DNA of 16,182 nucleotides from an uncultured Saprospiraceae bacterium (GTDB taxonomy: Bacteria > Bacteroidota > Bacteroidia > Chitinophagales > Saprospiraceae), in contig CALCSX010000423.1 in assembly GCA_937894165.1 (NCBI GenBank), forward strand, positions 1 through 16,182, given 5' to 3'. The position numbers and the translations under genes are program-made. The notes under the pieces are model-generated. The model was given only the letters and a program-made list of their open reading frames with translations. It was not told where the DNA came from and ran no database searches. Positions 1 through 8,037 of this stretch are shown here, one piece after another (within the stretch, counting starts at the first letter, position 1; the number at the start of each line of letters is the position of its first letter).

Positions 1-1387
1 GATATTGATCTTTTGAAATCAATTCCAAGTTTAAATTTTCAATTACTAATGTCTCCGTAGTTGGATTTGGGTAAATATTTAGTTTGATATCCTGCAGCAG
101 CACATTCCGAACAGCGTTGGTAGAATCACCATCTATGATAATAACATCTGAACAATCAGAATTCCAACATCCATTTACATCAAGACTTACTAACCAGGTA
201 TCGATTTCATTGAGAAATGGATCAGGATTCTCAACTAAATAATTATACTCACCAATGTAAAAAAGGTGGTCATTGATCAAAGATAGTGAATACACATGAG
301 TGGCTAGTGTCGAATCCAATTCTACAAAAAAATTATCCCAAATAATATTTCCATCTAAATCCATTCTAAAAGCCCAACCATCACTGCCCTGTCTGTTTTC
401 AAATCCCTCTACAAAAAAATAGGTAGTTGCACCTGCCCCGACAAGACCTATTTCATCAAGAATAAATATATCAGAAAGGAATTTTTGACTTTCATGTAAA
501 AAAACATGTTCCCACAAAACATCTAAATTTGAATTCATTTTATATAAAATAGCAGGATATGGGAATGAAGATTCCTCCTCCCAGAAAACATCAGTCATGC
601 TGTTCATGTAAATATTTCCATCGTGATCTTCCACTATTTTTGTAGGATGCCGCCAACCCACCTTATCTGTTATTAATTTTTGTTCTAGTAAATTAAATTC
701 ACTGTCATATCTTTCTATAAAATGAAGTAATTGGGAGGTAGGTAGAACTCGTTTGATAGCGCTACTTAAATAGTCACCGTTTTCAAGTGGCAATAAATTA
801 TAGTTATAAAGTTCTAGTGAATCGTATGGTAAATAAATTTCTTCTATTAAATTAAAGTTATAATCATATTTTTGAAAAAAATAACGACTACCAGTAGGAT
901 TTTTTATGTAGCCATTAATAAGTATATGGTCAGGTAAATAATTAATACCCACCGCTTCTAGATGTTTTTCAGTAGGATGAATTATTTCTTTTACTATTTT
1001 ATTGCTACCATCGATACTAGCACTGTATAAATAGAAGAAACTGGAATCACGTTGTGTTACATAACCTGATGTATACACTTGACCATCTAAATATTTCAAG
1101 CCATTTCGCATAAACAAGATTGTATCTAAATGTGGATTATTAAAAACAAACTTATTTATCACATCGCCTTCTTGAGTTAAATGCATGATTCCCATACACA
1201 GATTAAATAAATCTATAAAATTTTCACAATCACATGCTACTGAAATTAATAATTCATTTTCATTAATGATAATTATATCTCTGCCACTATCTCTAGCTCT
1301 TTCCCACAAAGGTATGTTCACAGCAATTTCCTGAGAGTGTATCATTGTATTTAATAGTAGTAAAGTAAGGACGCTAATAATTTTCAT
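1..1387 (-). CDS. T9SS-secreted protein, left tandem paralogue, 3'-truncated by the window edge
   Basis: The frame stays open from the ATG at 1385-1387 to the window edge, about 462 codons, so the C-terminus is missing. The protein begins with a signal peptide (MKIISVLTLLLLNTMIHSQE), so it is exported across the inner membrane. It aligns along its whole visible length with the neighbour at 1415-2971, and many segments are identical. The visible end enters the same LNIYPNPTTETLVIENL segment that opens the T9SS type A sorting domain in the neighbour, so the same outer-membrane secretion or anchoring is inferred. The body contains repeated blade-like units with aromatic residues (LDGNIIWDNFFVELDST is one), as in beta-propeller-like surface proteins of Bacteroidota. 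Only 27 bases separate it from the upstream paralogue, so co-transcription is likely. Molecular role unknown. Confidence 0.85.
   Translation of the reverse strand, partial: MKIISVLTLLLLNTMIHSQEIAVNIPLWERARDSGRDIIIINENELLISVACDCENFIDLFNLCMGIMHLTQEGDVINKFVFNNPHLDTILFMRNGLKYLDGQVYTSGYVTQRDSSFFYLYSASIDGSNKIVKEIIHPTEKHLEAVGINYLPDHILINGYIKNPTGSRYFFQKYDYNFNLIEEIYLPYDSLELYNYNLLPLENGDYLSSAIKRVLPTSQLLHFIERYDSEFNLLEQKLITDKVGWRHPTKIVEDHDGNIYMNSMTDVFWEEESSFPYPAILYKMNSNLDVLWEHVFLHESQKFLSDIFILDEIGLVGAGATTYFFVEGFENRQGSDGWAFRMDLDGNIIWDNFFVELDSTLATHVYSLSLINDHLFYIGEYNYLVENPDPFLNEIDTWLVSLDVNGCWNSDCSDVIIIDGDSTNAVRNVLLQDIKLNIYPNPTTETLVIENLNLELISKDQY
963..1050. repeat. 88-bp tract identical to 2547-2634 (paralogue duplication)
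   Basis: Bases 963-1050 and 2547-2634 match at every position, while flanking parts of the two paralogous genes differ by scattered substitutions. A second identical tract links 1-55 to 1576-1630. The spacing is 1584 bases for the first pair and 1575 for the second, so small in-frame indels have accumulated since the duplication. Confidence 0.9.
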
Positions 1388-1414
1388 GATGTATCTTAAT
1401 GTATACGTGTGATT

Positions 1415-2971
1415 TTAATTTTGAATTATTACTTTTTCAGATCTAATAACTACTCCCTTTGAAACAATATTAACAAAATATACCCCTGGAGCTAATCCTC
1501 TAAAATTCAAAATAGTTTTCGGAGAATTAAATTCTTTCTGAAGTAGAACCTTCCCTTCTATATTGGTGACATGTAGATATTGATCTTTTGAAATCAATTC
1601 CAAGTTTAAATTTTCAATTACTAATGTCTCTGTAGTTGGATTGGGGTAAATATTTAGTATAATATCCTGTTGCAGCACATTCCGAACAGCGTTCGTAGAA
1701 TCACCTTCAATGATAATAATATCCTCACAATTTGAATTCCAGCAACCATTCAAATCTAAACTGACTAGCCAGGTGTCTATCTCGTTTACAAATGGATCTG
1801 GATTTTCAACTAGATAGTTAAAAACTCCGATAAAATACAGATTATTTTCAGACTTAATTAAAGAATATGGATAGGTTGCTAAAGTTGAATCTAAATTTAC
1901 AAAAAATTTATCCCATACTATATTTCCATCAAAATCCATTCTAAATGCCCACCCATCAGCCCCAATTCTTTCACTATCTTCCTCTAAATAAAAATAGGAT
2001 GTGGATCCTGCACCAACTAATCCTTGATCATCATAAATAAACATATCAGCTAGGTATTTTTGACTTTTATGTAAGAAAATATGTTCCCATAAAATATCAA
2101 ATTTTGAATTTAATTTATATAGTGCTGATGGATAGGGGTAAGAGGAAGGTTCTTCAAAAAAAACATCCGAAATACTTGTCAGGTAAAAATTGCCGTCTGG
2201 GTCACTTATTATTTTAGTTGGATGTCGCGAGCTTACTTTTTCTGAAATTAATACTTGATCGAGTAGATTAAATTTTTGATCAAATCTTTCAACAATATGA
2301 AATAATTTTTGACCACCCTGAGCAAATTTTTTCAATTTGATAGCACTACTGATATAATCACCAGTCTCTAGCGGTAATATATTAAAGTTATAAAGTTCAA
2401 GGGTATCATAGGGCAAATATATATCTTCCAATAAATTAAAGTCATAGTCATATTTATGAAAAAAATAACGCCTACCAATTGAATTTTTTATATAACCATT
2501 AATAAGTATATGATCCGGTAAATAATTTATCCCAGCAGCTTCCAAGTGTTTTTCAGTAGGATGAATTATTTCTTTTACTATTTTATTGCTACCATCGATA
2601 CTAGCACTGTATAAATAGAAGAAACTGGAATCACTTTGTGTTACATAACCTGATGTATAAACTTGTCCATCTAAATATTTCAAGCCATTTCGCATAAATA
2701 GGATCGTATCTGCATATGGATTATGAAATACAAACTTATTTACCACTTCGCCTTCTTGAGTTAAATGAATGATTCCCATACACTGACTAAATATTTCTAT
2801 AAAATTTTCACAATCGCATGTTACTGAAATTAAAAATTCATTTTCATTAATGATAATAATATCTCTGCCACTATCTCTAGCTCTTTCCCAGAAAGGAATA
2901 TTGACAGCAATTTCTTGGGTAAAAGTAGAATTATATAAAAAAATAAGAATTAAAATAAAGAAATTTTTCAT
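1415..2971 (-). CDS. T9SS type A sorting-domain secreted protein, right tandem paralogue (518 aa)
   Basis: This is a complete gene of 518 codons. Residues 1-19 form a signal peptide with a hydrophobic FFILILIFL core, ending near TFTQE. Roughly the last 80 residues form a T9SS type A sorting domain: it starts at LNIYPNPTTETLVIENL, continues with HVTNIEGKVLLQKEF and LNFRGLAPGVYFVNIVSKG, and ends in a basic/hydrophobic strand. Family knowledge says such domains send cargo through the type IX secretion system, after which they are cleaved. The central part has repeated motifs such as KLNSKFDILWEHIF and MDFDGNIVWDKFF, suggesting a beta-propeller-like fold, but no catalytic signature is seen. It is the upstream member of a tandem duplication with the gene at 1-1387. 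Function unknown; candidates are surface adhesion or binding. Confidence 0.9.
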   Translation of the reverse strand: MKNFFILILIFLYNSTFTQEIAVNIPFWERARDSGRDIIIINENEFLISVTCDCENFIEIFSQCMGIIHLTQEGEVVNKFVFHNPYADTILFMRNGLKYLDGQVYTSGYVTQSDSSFFYLYSASIDGSNKIVKEIIHPTEKHLEAAGINYLPDHILINGYIKNSIGRRYFFHKYDYDFNLLEDIYLPYDTLELYNFNILPLETGDYISSAIKLKKFAQGGQKLFHIVERFDQKFNLLDQVLISEKVSSRHPTKIISDPDGNFYLTSISDVFFEEPSSYPYPSALYKLNSKFDILWEHIFLHKSQKYLADMFIYDDQGLVGAGSTSYFYLEEDSERIGADGWAFRMDFDGNIVWDKFFVNLDSTLATYPYSLIKSENNLYFIGVFNYLVENPDPFVNEIDTWLVSLDLNGCWNSNCEDIIIIEGDSTNAVRNVLQQDIILNIYPNPTTETLVIENLNLELISKDQYLHVTNIEGKVLLQKEFNSPKTILNFRGLAPGVYFVNIVSKGVVIRSEKVIIQN

Positions 2972-3372
2972 AGAGATAGCTATTATATTGTATCAAGTGT
3001 ATCATCTTTGTTCGTGTAAAATAATTAACTTGTTAATTAATTCCAAATATTTCTATTTAATTATTTACAAAATAATTCTTAACCATAAATAGTTAAATAA
3101 AATATTATCATTGTAGGTGAGGCGAATTTCAAGAAATGATTTCGACTTTCATTATAAAGATCTCGCTTTTTCTGAGATTTATCTACTTGTGCTTTTTCTG
3201 AATTTTTACTTATTATCCATGATTACATTGAAGGAATGGTGCATTTATATCTTCACTAATAAAGGGAATTTTCACAAAATATGGAGTATTTGTACAGACT
3301 TACGAACGCAAGTTGCAAACGAAAAGATAATTTGTGCAATTAATTTCTCTTACTTTATAATTTTTATTTTCC
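2972..3372. other. AT-rich intergenic region with an 8-bp inverted repeat
   Basis: This stretch lies upstream of the T9SS gene pair and downstream of the ATP-grasp operon; both are on the minus strand. It should hold the promoter of the T9SS pair. A perfect inverted repeat, TAATTAAC-TT-GTTAATTA, sits at 3022-3039, about 51 bases upstream of the ATG at 2971, and could be an operator. TACACTTG, read on the minus strand at 3001-2994, is one base from the Bacteroidota -7 element TAnnTTTG, but no matching -33 TTTG lies at the right distance, so no promoter is called. A GTG-started plus-strand frame crosses the region but has no recognisable protein features. No convincing terminator was found. Confidence 0.5.
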
Positions 3373-4572
3373 TTACAAAAACAAACCCACACTCGCCCCT
3401 ACCCACGATTTATCCTTATTGTATTTAACTCCGATCATCTGGCCCTTGCTCATCCGCATTAGATTGCAGACAAGACTTGGTCTTTCTTGTCCGAGTGGCC
3501 AAAGGAACATCAGTCTGATCTCTGCTTTGGAGCCTTCCGCCGGATTGTCAGTGCGAATGAAGGGAACGTAGGTCTCTTTTCTTTGTAGTACAAATCGGTC
3601 GGGCTGATCAACTTTCTCGACATCCTCTTTGGTGACATCGAAGATAACACCACTTCCTGAGAAGGAGAACAGGGGCTTGAGAACGTAATTCTCGAGATCC
3701 GTGGGTATTGTTTTTAGATCAGAAAGTATGGTGGTTTCAGGGACAAAATCTCCTGAAAGTAGTGGCATCGAGTGTTTACTGATTTTGACAAACCAGTTGG
3801 GATGTCCGGCCCACTCAGCATTGATAGCTTGGGTAAAATCAAATTCAGTTTGAATATCATCGCGACCGAGCAGTTCATCAAATATTACTCGGTTGTAAAT
3901 ACGGTGAATTTCAACTTTTTTACCCTTTTCATTGATGTAATAAAGATCCCGACCCGACACTTTCACATCTCTTAGATCAAGGACAGGTATGCCAAGGGCT
4001 TTGCGCGTCCCCCAAAAGTCGATCCTGGTATTTTGACTGCCTGGATCAATATCAATGAGTATTACATTTTCTGGTTTGTGATGGCTAACTATCACATCTT
4101 TGAGCTGTTGATAATAAGTTTCTTTGGTGTTATTATGAAAAAGGTGGGTTAGTCTTTCATCTAATCCATAAGCTTCTTTATAGGCCTCCGCTAAGCCTTG
4201 TTGGAAGAAATAAAGAGAGGGAAAGCCCTGCAATTCTATTAATTTAGGCGTCAGCTCCCCATTTTCGTCTTCGCATACACCAAAATCAAACTGAAGAAGT
4301 TCAGGGTGGGCAGATTCATTAGGAACGCAAGGGATGTCAAAATCAAATACCTTTTCGGCATGTGCTTTGAATTTTTCTGTCATCAATTGTTCCAGAATTT
4401 CATCCGCTGCTCTAAGGAGTTTGCCCTTGAATTCGGGAGAAATAAAAACCGGTGATTCTGCTACTCGGAAAGTACATGCTTCTCCAAATTTACCTGTCAA
4501 AGTTTCTTGAAAGGTGTGGTATTTTGTAGCAGTGAAATTCTCTAGGAAGAGATCGCGGTAATTTTTCTCCAT
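3373..4572 (-). CDS. Divergent ATP-grasp-like protein (glutathione-synthase-like organisation), third gene of the operon
   Basis: This 399-residue protein is the most distal gene of the ATP-grasp operon. Its ATG (4570-4572) follows the amidotransferase stop by only four bases. No exact family is recognised. The layout resembles ATP-grasp ligases: a middle segment (about 168-235) with ENVILIDIDPGSQNTRIDFWG and HRIYNRVIFDEL, similar to the pre-ATP-grasp domain of circularly permuted or glutathione-synthase-like enzymes. It is followed by YVLKPLFSFSGSGV (296-309), which looks like the nucleotide-binding Lys and glycine-rich loop, with Lys299 the likely ligand. VLQRKE (328-333) and EIRLMFLW (351-358) match the usual later strands, and the protein closes with NLMRMSKGQMIGVKYNKD and an Ala/Ser/Gly-rich tail. 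The ATP-grasp fold is therefore inferred, and catalytic activity is not certain. A partner or second ligase acting with the upstream ATP-grasp and amidotransferase is the best guess. Confidence 0.8.
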   Translation of the reverse strand: MEKNYRDLFLENFTATKYHTFQETLTGKFGEACTFRVAESPVFISPEFKGKLLRAADEILEQLMTEKFKAHAEKVFDFDIPCVPNESAHPELLQFDFGVCEDENGELTPKLIELQGFPSLYFFQQGLAEAYKEAYGLDERLTHLFHNNTKETYYQQLKDVIVSHHKPENVILIDIDPGSQNTRIDFWGTRKALGIPVLDLRDVKVSGRDLYYINEKGKKVEIHRIYNRVIFDELLGRDDIQTEFDFTQAINAEWAGHPNWFVKISKHSMPLLSGDFVPETTILSDLKTIPTDLENYVLKPLFSFSGSGVIFDVTKEDVEKVDQPDRFVLQRKETYVPFIRTDNPAEGSKAEIRLMFLWPLGQERPSLVCNLMRMSKGQMIGVKYNKDKSWVGASVGLFL

Positions 4573-4576
4573 ATAT

Positions 4577-5422
4577 TTAGTCTATTAAAACAGTTTGTTT
4601 TTTATTGAGATGTTGCATTGCTCTGTTGATGAAGCCCGGCAATATTGTTCTATGGGTTTTTTCGATCTTGGAAGTATCCTGTAGATCTTCTATCATGGAA
4701 TTATATTTATCCTGACCGTAAACGTCGATGATTTCAGCCTGAATATTGTCATGCGAAAAGTGTATTAGCATCCCTTCAGAATCTGCTTCCGGGTGAAATT
4801 GAACGCCCACAAATTCAGGTGTAAATCTTATTGCCATAAGAGCTCTTTCGAAGTCAACATAAGGTCGGTATTTTTCAATCGCCAATATTTTAAAGCCCTT
4901 CTCCTTCATGTAGTTATAGTCGGGCTGGATCACCTGATATCTTCTAAAATCAGCGATACAAAAAGGATCATCTAAGCCTTCAAAAAGGATATCATCCCTG
5001 CCGGCGGGGGTTTTATGGGCCGGGAAAGTGCCGAAAGACATTGATTTTCTCGGAACTATTTCGCCAATTTTGAAATAAATGCAAGCCAATTGAAAGGAAT
5101 GACAAATGAAGAATACGAATTTCGTTCTTGGCCTTTTCCTATTAATTTCCAGCAATTGATCCAGAAGTTTGAAATAAGCTACCTCCCAAATACCATTTCC
5201 TTCATGAGGATCACCTGGCCCACCTGAGGATATGTACATATCATAAGAAGTATCCGGTAGTTCATTCTTGCCACGGACATTATAGACTGTATAAGTCAAT
5301 GTATCATTAAAGTAGGAGAGCAATTTTTTAATTGCTCTCAAACCCTGATTTGGTACATCGTTATTAAGATCTAAGACAGCTACTTTATATGGTCTCTTGT
5401 CTTCATTTTTTCTAGTAATCAT
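4577..5422 (-). CDS. Class I glutamine amidotransferase-like protein
   Basis: This 281-residue protein is a stand-alone triad amidotransferase, expected to hydrolyse glutamine and deliver ammonia to a partner synthetase. A Rossmann-like start (KVAVLDLN, 13-20) is followed by the ISSGGPGDP loop (64-72). The nucleophile elbow is FFICHSFQLA with Cys108; its CHSFQ differs from the usual CLGHQ/CFGHQ. VGVQFHPEAD supplies His210 and Glu212, so the Cys-His-Glu triad is complete. About 65 residues follow the triad and show no recognised domain. Its start overlaps the end of the upstream ATP-grasp gene by 11 bases and its stop lies four bases before the next start, so translation is probably coupled. 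GMP synthase or carbamoyl-phosphate synthase subunits are unlikely because their partner domains are absent and the neighbours are ATP-grasp proteins. The donor could be ammonia for an amidation, or the domain could hydrolyse a gamma-glutamyl product. Confidence 0.87.
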   Translation of the reverse strand: MITRKNEDKRPYKVAVLDLNNDVPNQGLRAIKKLLSYFNDTLTYTVYNVRGKNELPDTSYDMYISSGGPGDPHEGNGIWEVAYFKLLDQLLEINRKRPRTKFVFFICHSFQLACIYFKIGEIVPRKSMSFGTFPAHKTPAGRDDILFEGLDDPFCIADFRRYQVIQPDYNYMKEKGFKILAIEKYRPYVDFERALMAIRFTPEFVGVQFHPEADSEGMLIHFSHDNIQAEIIDVYGQDKYNSMIEDLQDTSKIEKTHRTILPGFINRAMQHLNKKQTVLID

Positions 5423-6749
5423 ATTTTCTTGGTCTACCCCTTCTTTCCAAGCTTCTTTTTACTTCTACCTCGACTACTTTGGAAGTATTATCTGCTAAGT
5501 AGGGGAACTGATCCTCGAATGAAGTAGCTTTTGGCTCAGGTTTAGCCTTACGTTTTGGCTTAGGTGGATGAATTCTTGGTCTTCCTCTCTGAGATGAGTC
5601 ATCATCGTGAGGAATAATATCTACCACTTTTATGTCTTTGCCTGCTAATTCAGGAAATTCCTGTGCCAAAGGTAATGGATCTTTCGAAATGTATTGCTTC
5701 TTTCGCTTCTTAGTTTTCTTTCGATCAATATTTTTATTTCCTTTATTCCTTGTACTTAAGAAATGTGTGTAGGAAGTTATTTTTTGATTTCCTGATTTTT
5801 CACTTGTAAAATCATCAACGCTATCCACCATTATCGAGCCCCAAGCCAGATTGGTGAATTCTTCGTTATGAGCTTGTGCACATTCAATAGCATATTTGGC
5901 AACATGCTCGACCACCCATTCAAAATTTTCTTGGCCGACTGAAGTCAGCTCAGCATCCGGTGCCGGATTGCAAAAATCTATTGCATATGGAATGCCGTCT
6001 CGTACAGCAAATTCCACGGTGTTAAAGTCATAGCCTAAAGCGTTATTTAATCGAAGTACATAATCTTCAATTTTCGCCAATAATTTGGTGTCATTCCCAA
6101 AATCTGCAGCATAGCGCAAATGATGCGGATTCCTTGGTTCGTAAGGCATTATTTTAACATATTTACGACCCACACAGTAGCATCTCCAGTAGGAATCAAA
6201 TTCAATTGACTCTTGAAGCATCATCACCAACTGACCTGTCTCTTGAAATTTCTCGAAAAGGTCATCCGGAGACGTAACTCTATATACACTTTTCCATCCT
6301 CCACCTGAATGTGGCTTCATATAAGCCGGGAACCCAATGTGGTTAAATATTTTGTTCCAATCCATAGGGAATTTTAAATTTCGAAAGGAATTGGAAGTGG
6401 TGTCATCCGGCATGTCTTTAGATGGAAGTAGGACGGTTTTCGGTACCGGCACTCCGACCTTCTCGGCGATAGTATTATTGATGAACTTTTCGTCAGCACT
6501 CCACCAAAATGGATTATTGATGACGGTGGTTCCGGTCAGAGCAATCGTTTTCAGAAAAGATCTATAGAAAGGAACGTCCTGAGAAATCCTGTCGAAAATA
6601 ACTGTGTAAGGACTTTTCATGGATTGAAAAACTTCCTCAACGTGGGCTAATTCTGCTACGATATTACTTTCATTCTTTTCATTGATTCTTTTCACCAAAG
6701 CTTGTGGGAAAGTGTTCTCTTGACCAAATAATACTCCGATTTTTTTCAT
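5412..6749 (-). CDS. ATP-grasp (RimK/D-Ala-D-Ala-ligase-like) enzyme with C-terminal AT-hook-like repeats
   Basis: This 445-residue protein is the first gene of the three-gene operon. Residues 1-320 are an ATP-grasp ligase: N-terminal IGVLFGQENTFPQALV, then INNPFWWSADEKF (77-89), then the nucleotide loop GFPAYMKPHSGGGWK (139-153) with Lys145. LQESIEF (178-184) and the metal-binding strand TVEFAVRDGIPYAIDFCNPAP (Glu246, Asp258, Asn261) complete the core. Such enzymes activate a carboxylate as acyl-phosphate and join it to an amine or thiol; the substrate cannot be read from the sequence. Residues 330-445 are an unusual basic extension. It has a lysine cluster (342-352) and two repeated units of about 49 residues (364-392 and 414-441), each with an FPxLA...KVV start and an RGRPR end (388-392, 437-441), the core of an AT-hook. 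The ATG at 6747-6749 is followed by a typical ligase N-terminus, which supports this start. Confidence 0.88.
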   Translation of the reverse strand: MKKIGVLFGQENTFPQALVKRINEKNESNIVAELAHVEEVFQSMKSPYTVIFDRISQDVPFYRSFLKTIALTGTTVINNPFWWSADEKFINNTIAEKVGVPVPKTVLLPSKDMPDDTTSNSFRNLKFPMDWNKIFNHIGFPAYMKPHSGGGWKSVYRVTSPDDLFEKFQETGQLVMMLQESIEFDSYWRCYCVGRKYVKIMPYEPRNPHHLRYAADFGNDTKLLAKIEDYVLRLNNALGYDFNTVEFAVRDGIPYAIDFCNPAPDAELTSVGQENFEWVVEHVAKYAIECAQAHNEEFTNLAWGSIMVDSVDDFTSEKSGNQKITSYTHFLSTRNKGNKNIDRKKTKKRKKQYISKDPLPLAQEFPELAGKDIKVVDIIPHDDDSSQRGRPRIHPPKPKRKAKPEPKATSFEDQFPYLADNTSKVVEVEVKRSLERRGRPRKYDY

Positions 6750-7117
6750 GCTTTTTGATTTTAGTTCAGATATTTTTACTTTATTAGTGCCGGAAAAAAG
6801 TAAATAACAATTTTATTAAAAAGGTTTACTTTTTTACAGGGTATTTTTAATTATAATCATTATATTTCATCATAAAATCTCAATGTTAAATAAATATGAG
6901 CTTTTATTTTTTAATGAAATATTATTTTTTCATCAAAATATGAAAAAAATTCATTTATTTTAAAATATTTCGTTGATTATTTAGATTTAAAACTCATTTT
7001 GTGCGAAAAAATGTACTATTTCGGGATATTTGCTTGATTTTATTATTAAATGCGTTATTTTTCATAATAAGTGAAGTCCAAAAATTCACCAATTGCATTC
7101 ATTTTGAAAATATAATA
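6750..7117. promoter_or_regulatory. Divergent AT-rich intergenic region between ATP-grasp operon and esterase
   Basis: This region separates two divergent transcription units and so should carry both promoters. It is very AT-rich, with an AT hairpin of 9-bp arms (6925-6933 and 6940-6948, six-base loop). A weak plus-strand promoter candidate is TTG at 6973-6975, 18 bases before TCATTTTG (6994-7001), one base from the Bacteroidota consensus TAnnTTTG; it would place transcription start just inside 7001-7117. No clear minus-strand pair was found. A frame starting at GTG 7001 reads into the esterase without a stop, so 7001-7117 could encode an N-terminal extension, but this is judged less likely than untranslated leader. 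Confidence 0.4.
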
Positions 7118-7894
7118 ATGGTTAATAAGAAATCCTTGTTTTCTAAAAATTTAAAAAGAAAGGTACACTTTGATATATATGTAATTGAAAATAGTACACA
7201 GCATCAAAATGGCTACAAATTGTTAATTTTCAACGACGGTCAGGACCTGATTCGTATGAAAATGGATAGTATTTTGAAGAAACATTTCGACATTTTGAAG
7301 GATCAAAACGTAATAATAGTTGGCATTAGACCTGAGGATAGATTGCAGGAATATGGAACAATCATTTCAGCAGATTATGCGAGCAGGGGTAGTATGGCAA
7401 GGAAGTATGCAGCCTTCATAATGGATGAGTTTTTACCGGAACTTAAAAAGGATTATTTTATTCAAGAAGGAATTGGTATTGCGGGTTTTTCTCTGGGAGG
7501 ATTGTCAGCTTTTGACATAGCATTACATTATCCGGGAATATTTAATAAGGTGGGTGTTTTTTCGGGATCCTTTTGGTGGAGAGCTGAGGAATTTAATGCT
7601 ATGAATCCCGATGGACATCGAATTGTGATAGATTATTTGAAAACGTATAAGTTATCGAATAATGCGCAGCAATTTTGGTTTCAAACAGGAGAATTGGACG
7701 AGGAAAGTGATCGAAATAATAATGGTATAATTGATTCCATTGATGATACGATGGATGTAATATCTAGTTTGAAATTATGTGGTGTAAGTCCGACATTTAT
7801 TCAGTATACTGAGGTGAAAGGCGGCACACATTCTATAGAGACTTGGGCTGAGGTAATGCCTGATTTTTTGAAGTGGTGGGTAAGAGAAAAATAG
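7118..7894 (+). CDS. Esterase-D-type alpha/beta hydrolase
   Basis: This is a 258-residue serine hydrolase of the putative esterase (esterase D/enterobactin esterase-like) family. It has an N-terminal beta-rich start ending in LLIFNDGQDL (35-44), the nucleophile elbow GFSLGG with Ser125, the typical SGSFWW after the nucleophile strand (149-154), a GELDE acidic segment (191-195) and the catalytic His238 in KGGTHSIETW. Residues 198-209 (DRNNNGIIDSID) match a calcium-binding EF-hand or dockerin-like loop, with acidic or Asn residues at loop positions 1, 3, 5, 9 and 12. The ATG at 7118 is chosen because the family normally starts a few residues before the KRKVHFDIYV strand. An in-frame GTG at 7001 would add 39 residues containing a hydrophobic stretch that could be a signal anchor. 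It is divergent from the ATP-grasp operon, so a shared pathway (cleaving or recycling the amide/ester product) is possible but unproven. Confidence 0.85.
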   Translation: MVNKKSLFSKNLKRKVHFDIYVIENSTQHQNGYKLLIFNDGQDLIRMKMDSILKKHFDILKDQNVIIVGIRPEDRLQEYGTIISADYASRGSMARKYAAFIMDEFLPELKKDYFIQEGIGIAGFSLGGLSAFDIALHYPGIFNKVGVFSGSFWWRAEEFNAMNPDGHRIVIDYLKTYKLSNNAQQFWFQTGELDEESDRNNNGIIDSIDDTMDVISSLKLCGVSPTFIQYTEVKGGTHSIETWAEVMPDFLKWWVREK

Positions 7895-7928
7895 CTTTAA
7901 TAAAGTATAGATAAAAAGATTGAGCAGA

Positions 7929-8037
7929 GGCACATTTACAAACTTGCGCCAGCAGAGGAAATGATGATATGATTTGAAGATGATATGATGATATGATTGA
8001 GGGAGTTCAGTGGCACATTTACAGACTTGCGCCAGCA
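7929..8037. repeat. 26-bp direct repeat pair flanking a GATGATAT repeat
   Basis: Bases 7929-7954 and 8012-8037 are the same 26-mer (GGCACATTTACA, one variable base, ACTTGCGCCAGCA) with one A/G difference. Between them, GATGATAT occurs three times (7963-7970, 7979-7986, 7987-7994), interleaved with GATTTGA/GATTGA. The array fills the esterase-ypdA gap (7895-8139), which otherwise holds nothing recognisable. Two copies with a 57-base spacer do not make a CRISPR array. It may be a degenerate copy of a dispersed intergenic repeat. Confidence 0.8.

Noticed and set aside
3117..3428. Plus-strand frame of 103 codons
   Set aside because: It starts with GTG, has no recognisable domain and runs over the end of the well-supported gene at 3373-4572; treated as chance.
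4577..5422. GMP synthase or carbamoyl-phosphate synthase glutaminase subunit
   Set aside because: No synthetase domain or partner is present, and the neighbours are two ATP-grasp-type proteins.
7001..7117. N-terminal extension of the esterase from a GTG start
   Set aside because: The family start fits ATG 7118, and a weak promoter would place transcription start within this stretch. Kept as an alternative because the extension contains a hydrophobic stretch.
7895..7910. Terminator after the esterase (CTTTAATAAAG)
   Set aside because: The stem would be at most four or five AT-rich pairs with almost no loop.
7929..8037. Possible CRISPR array
   Set aside because: Only two copies with a 57-base spacer that is itself a simple repeat; no cas gene is nearby.
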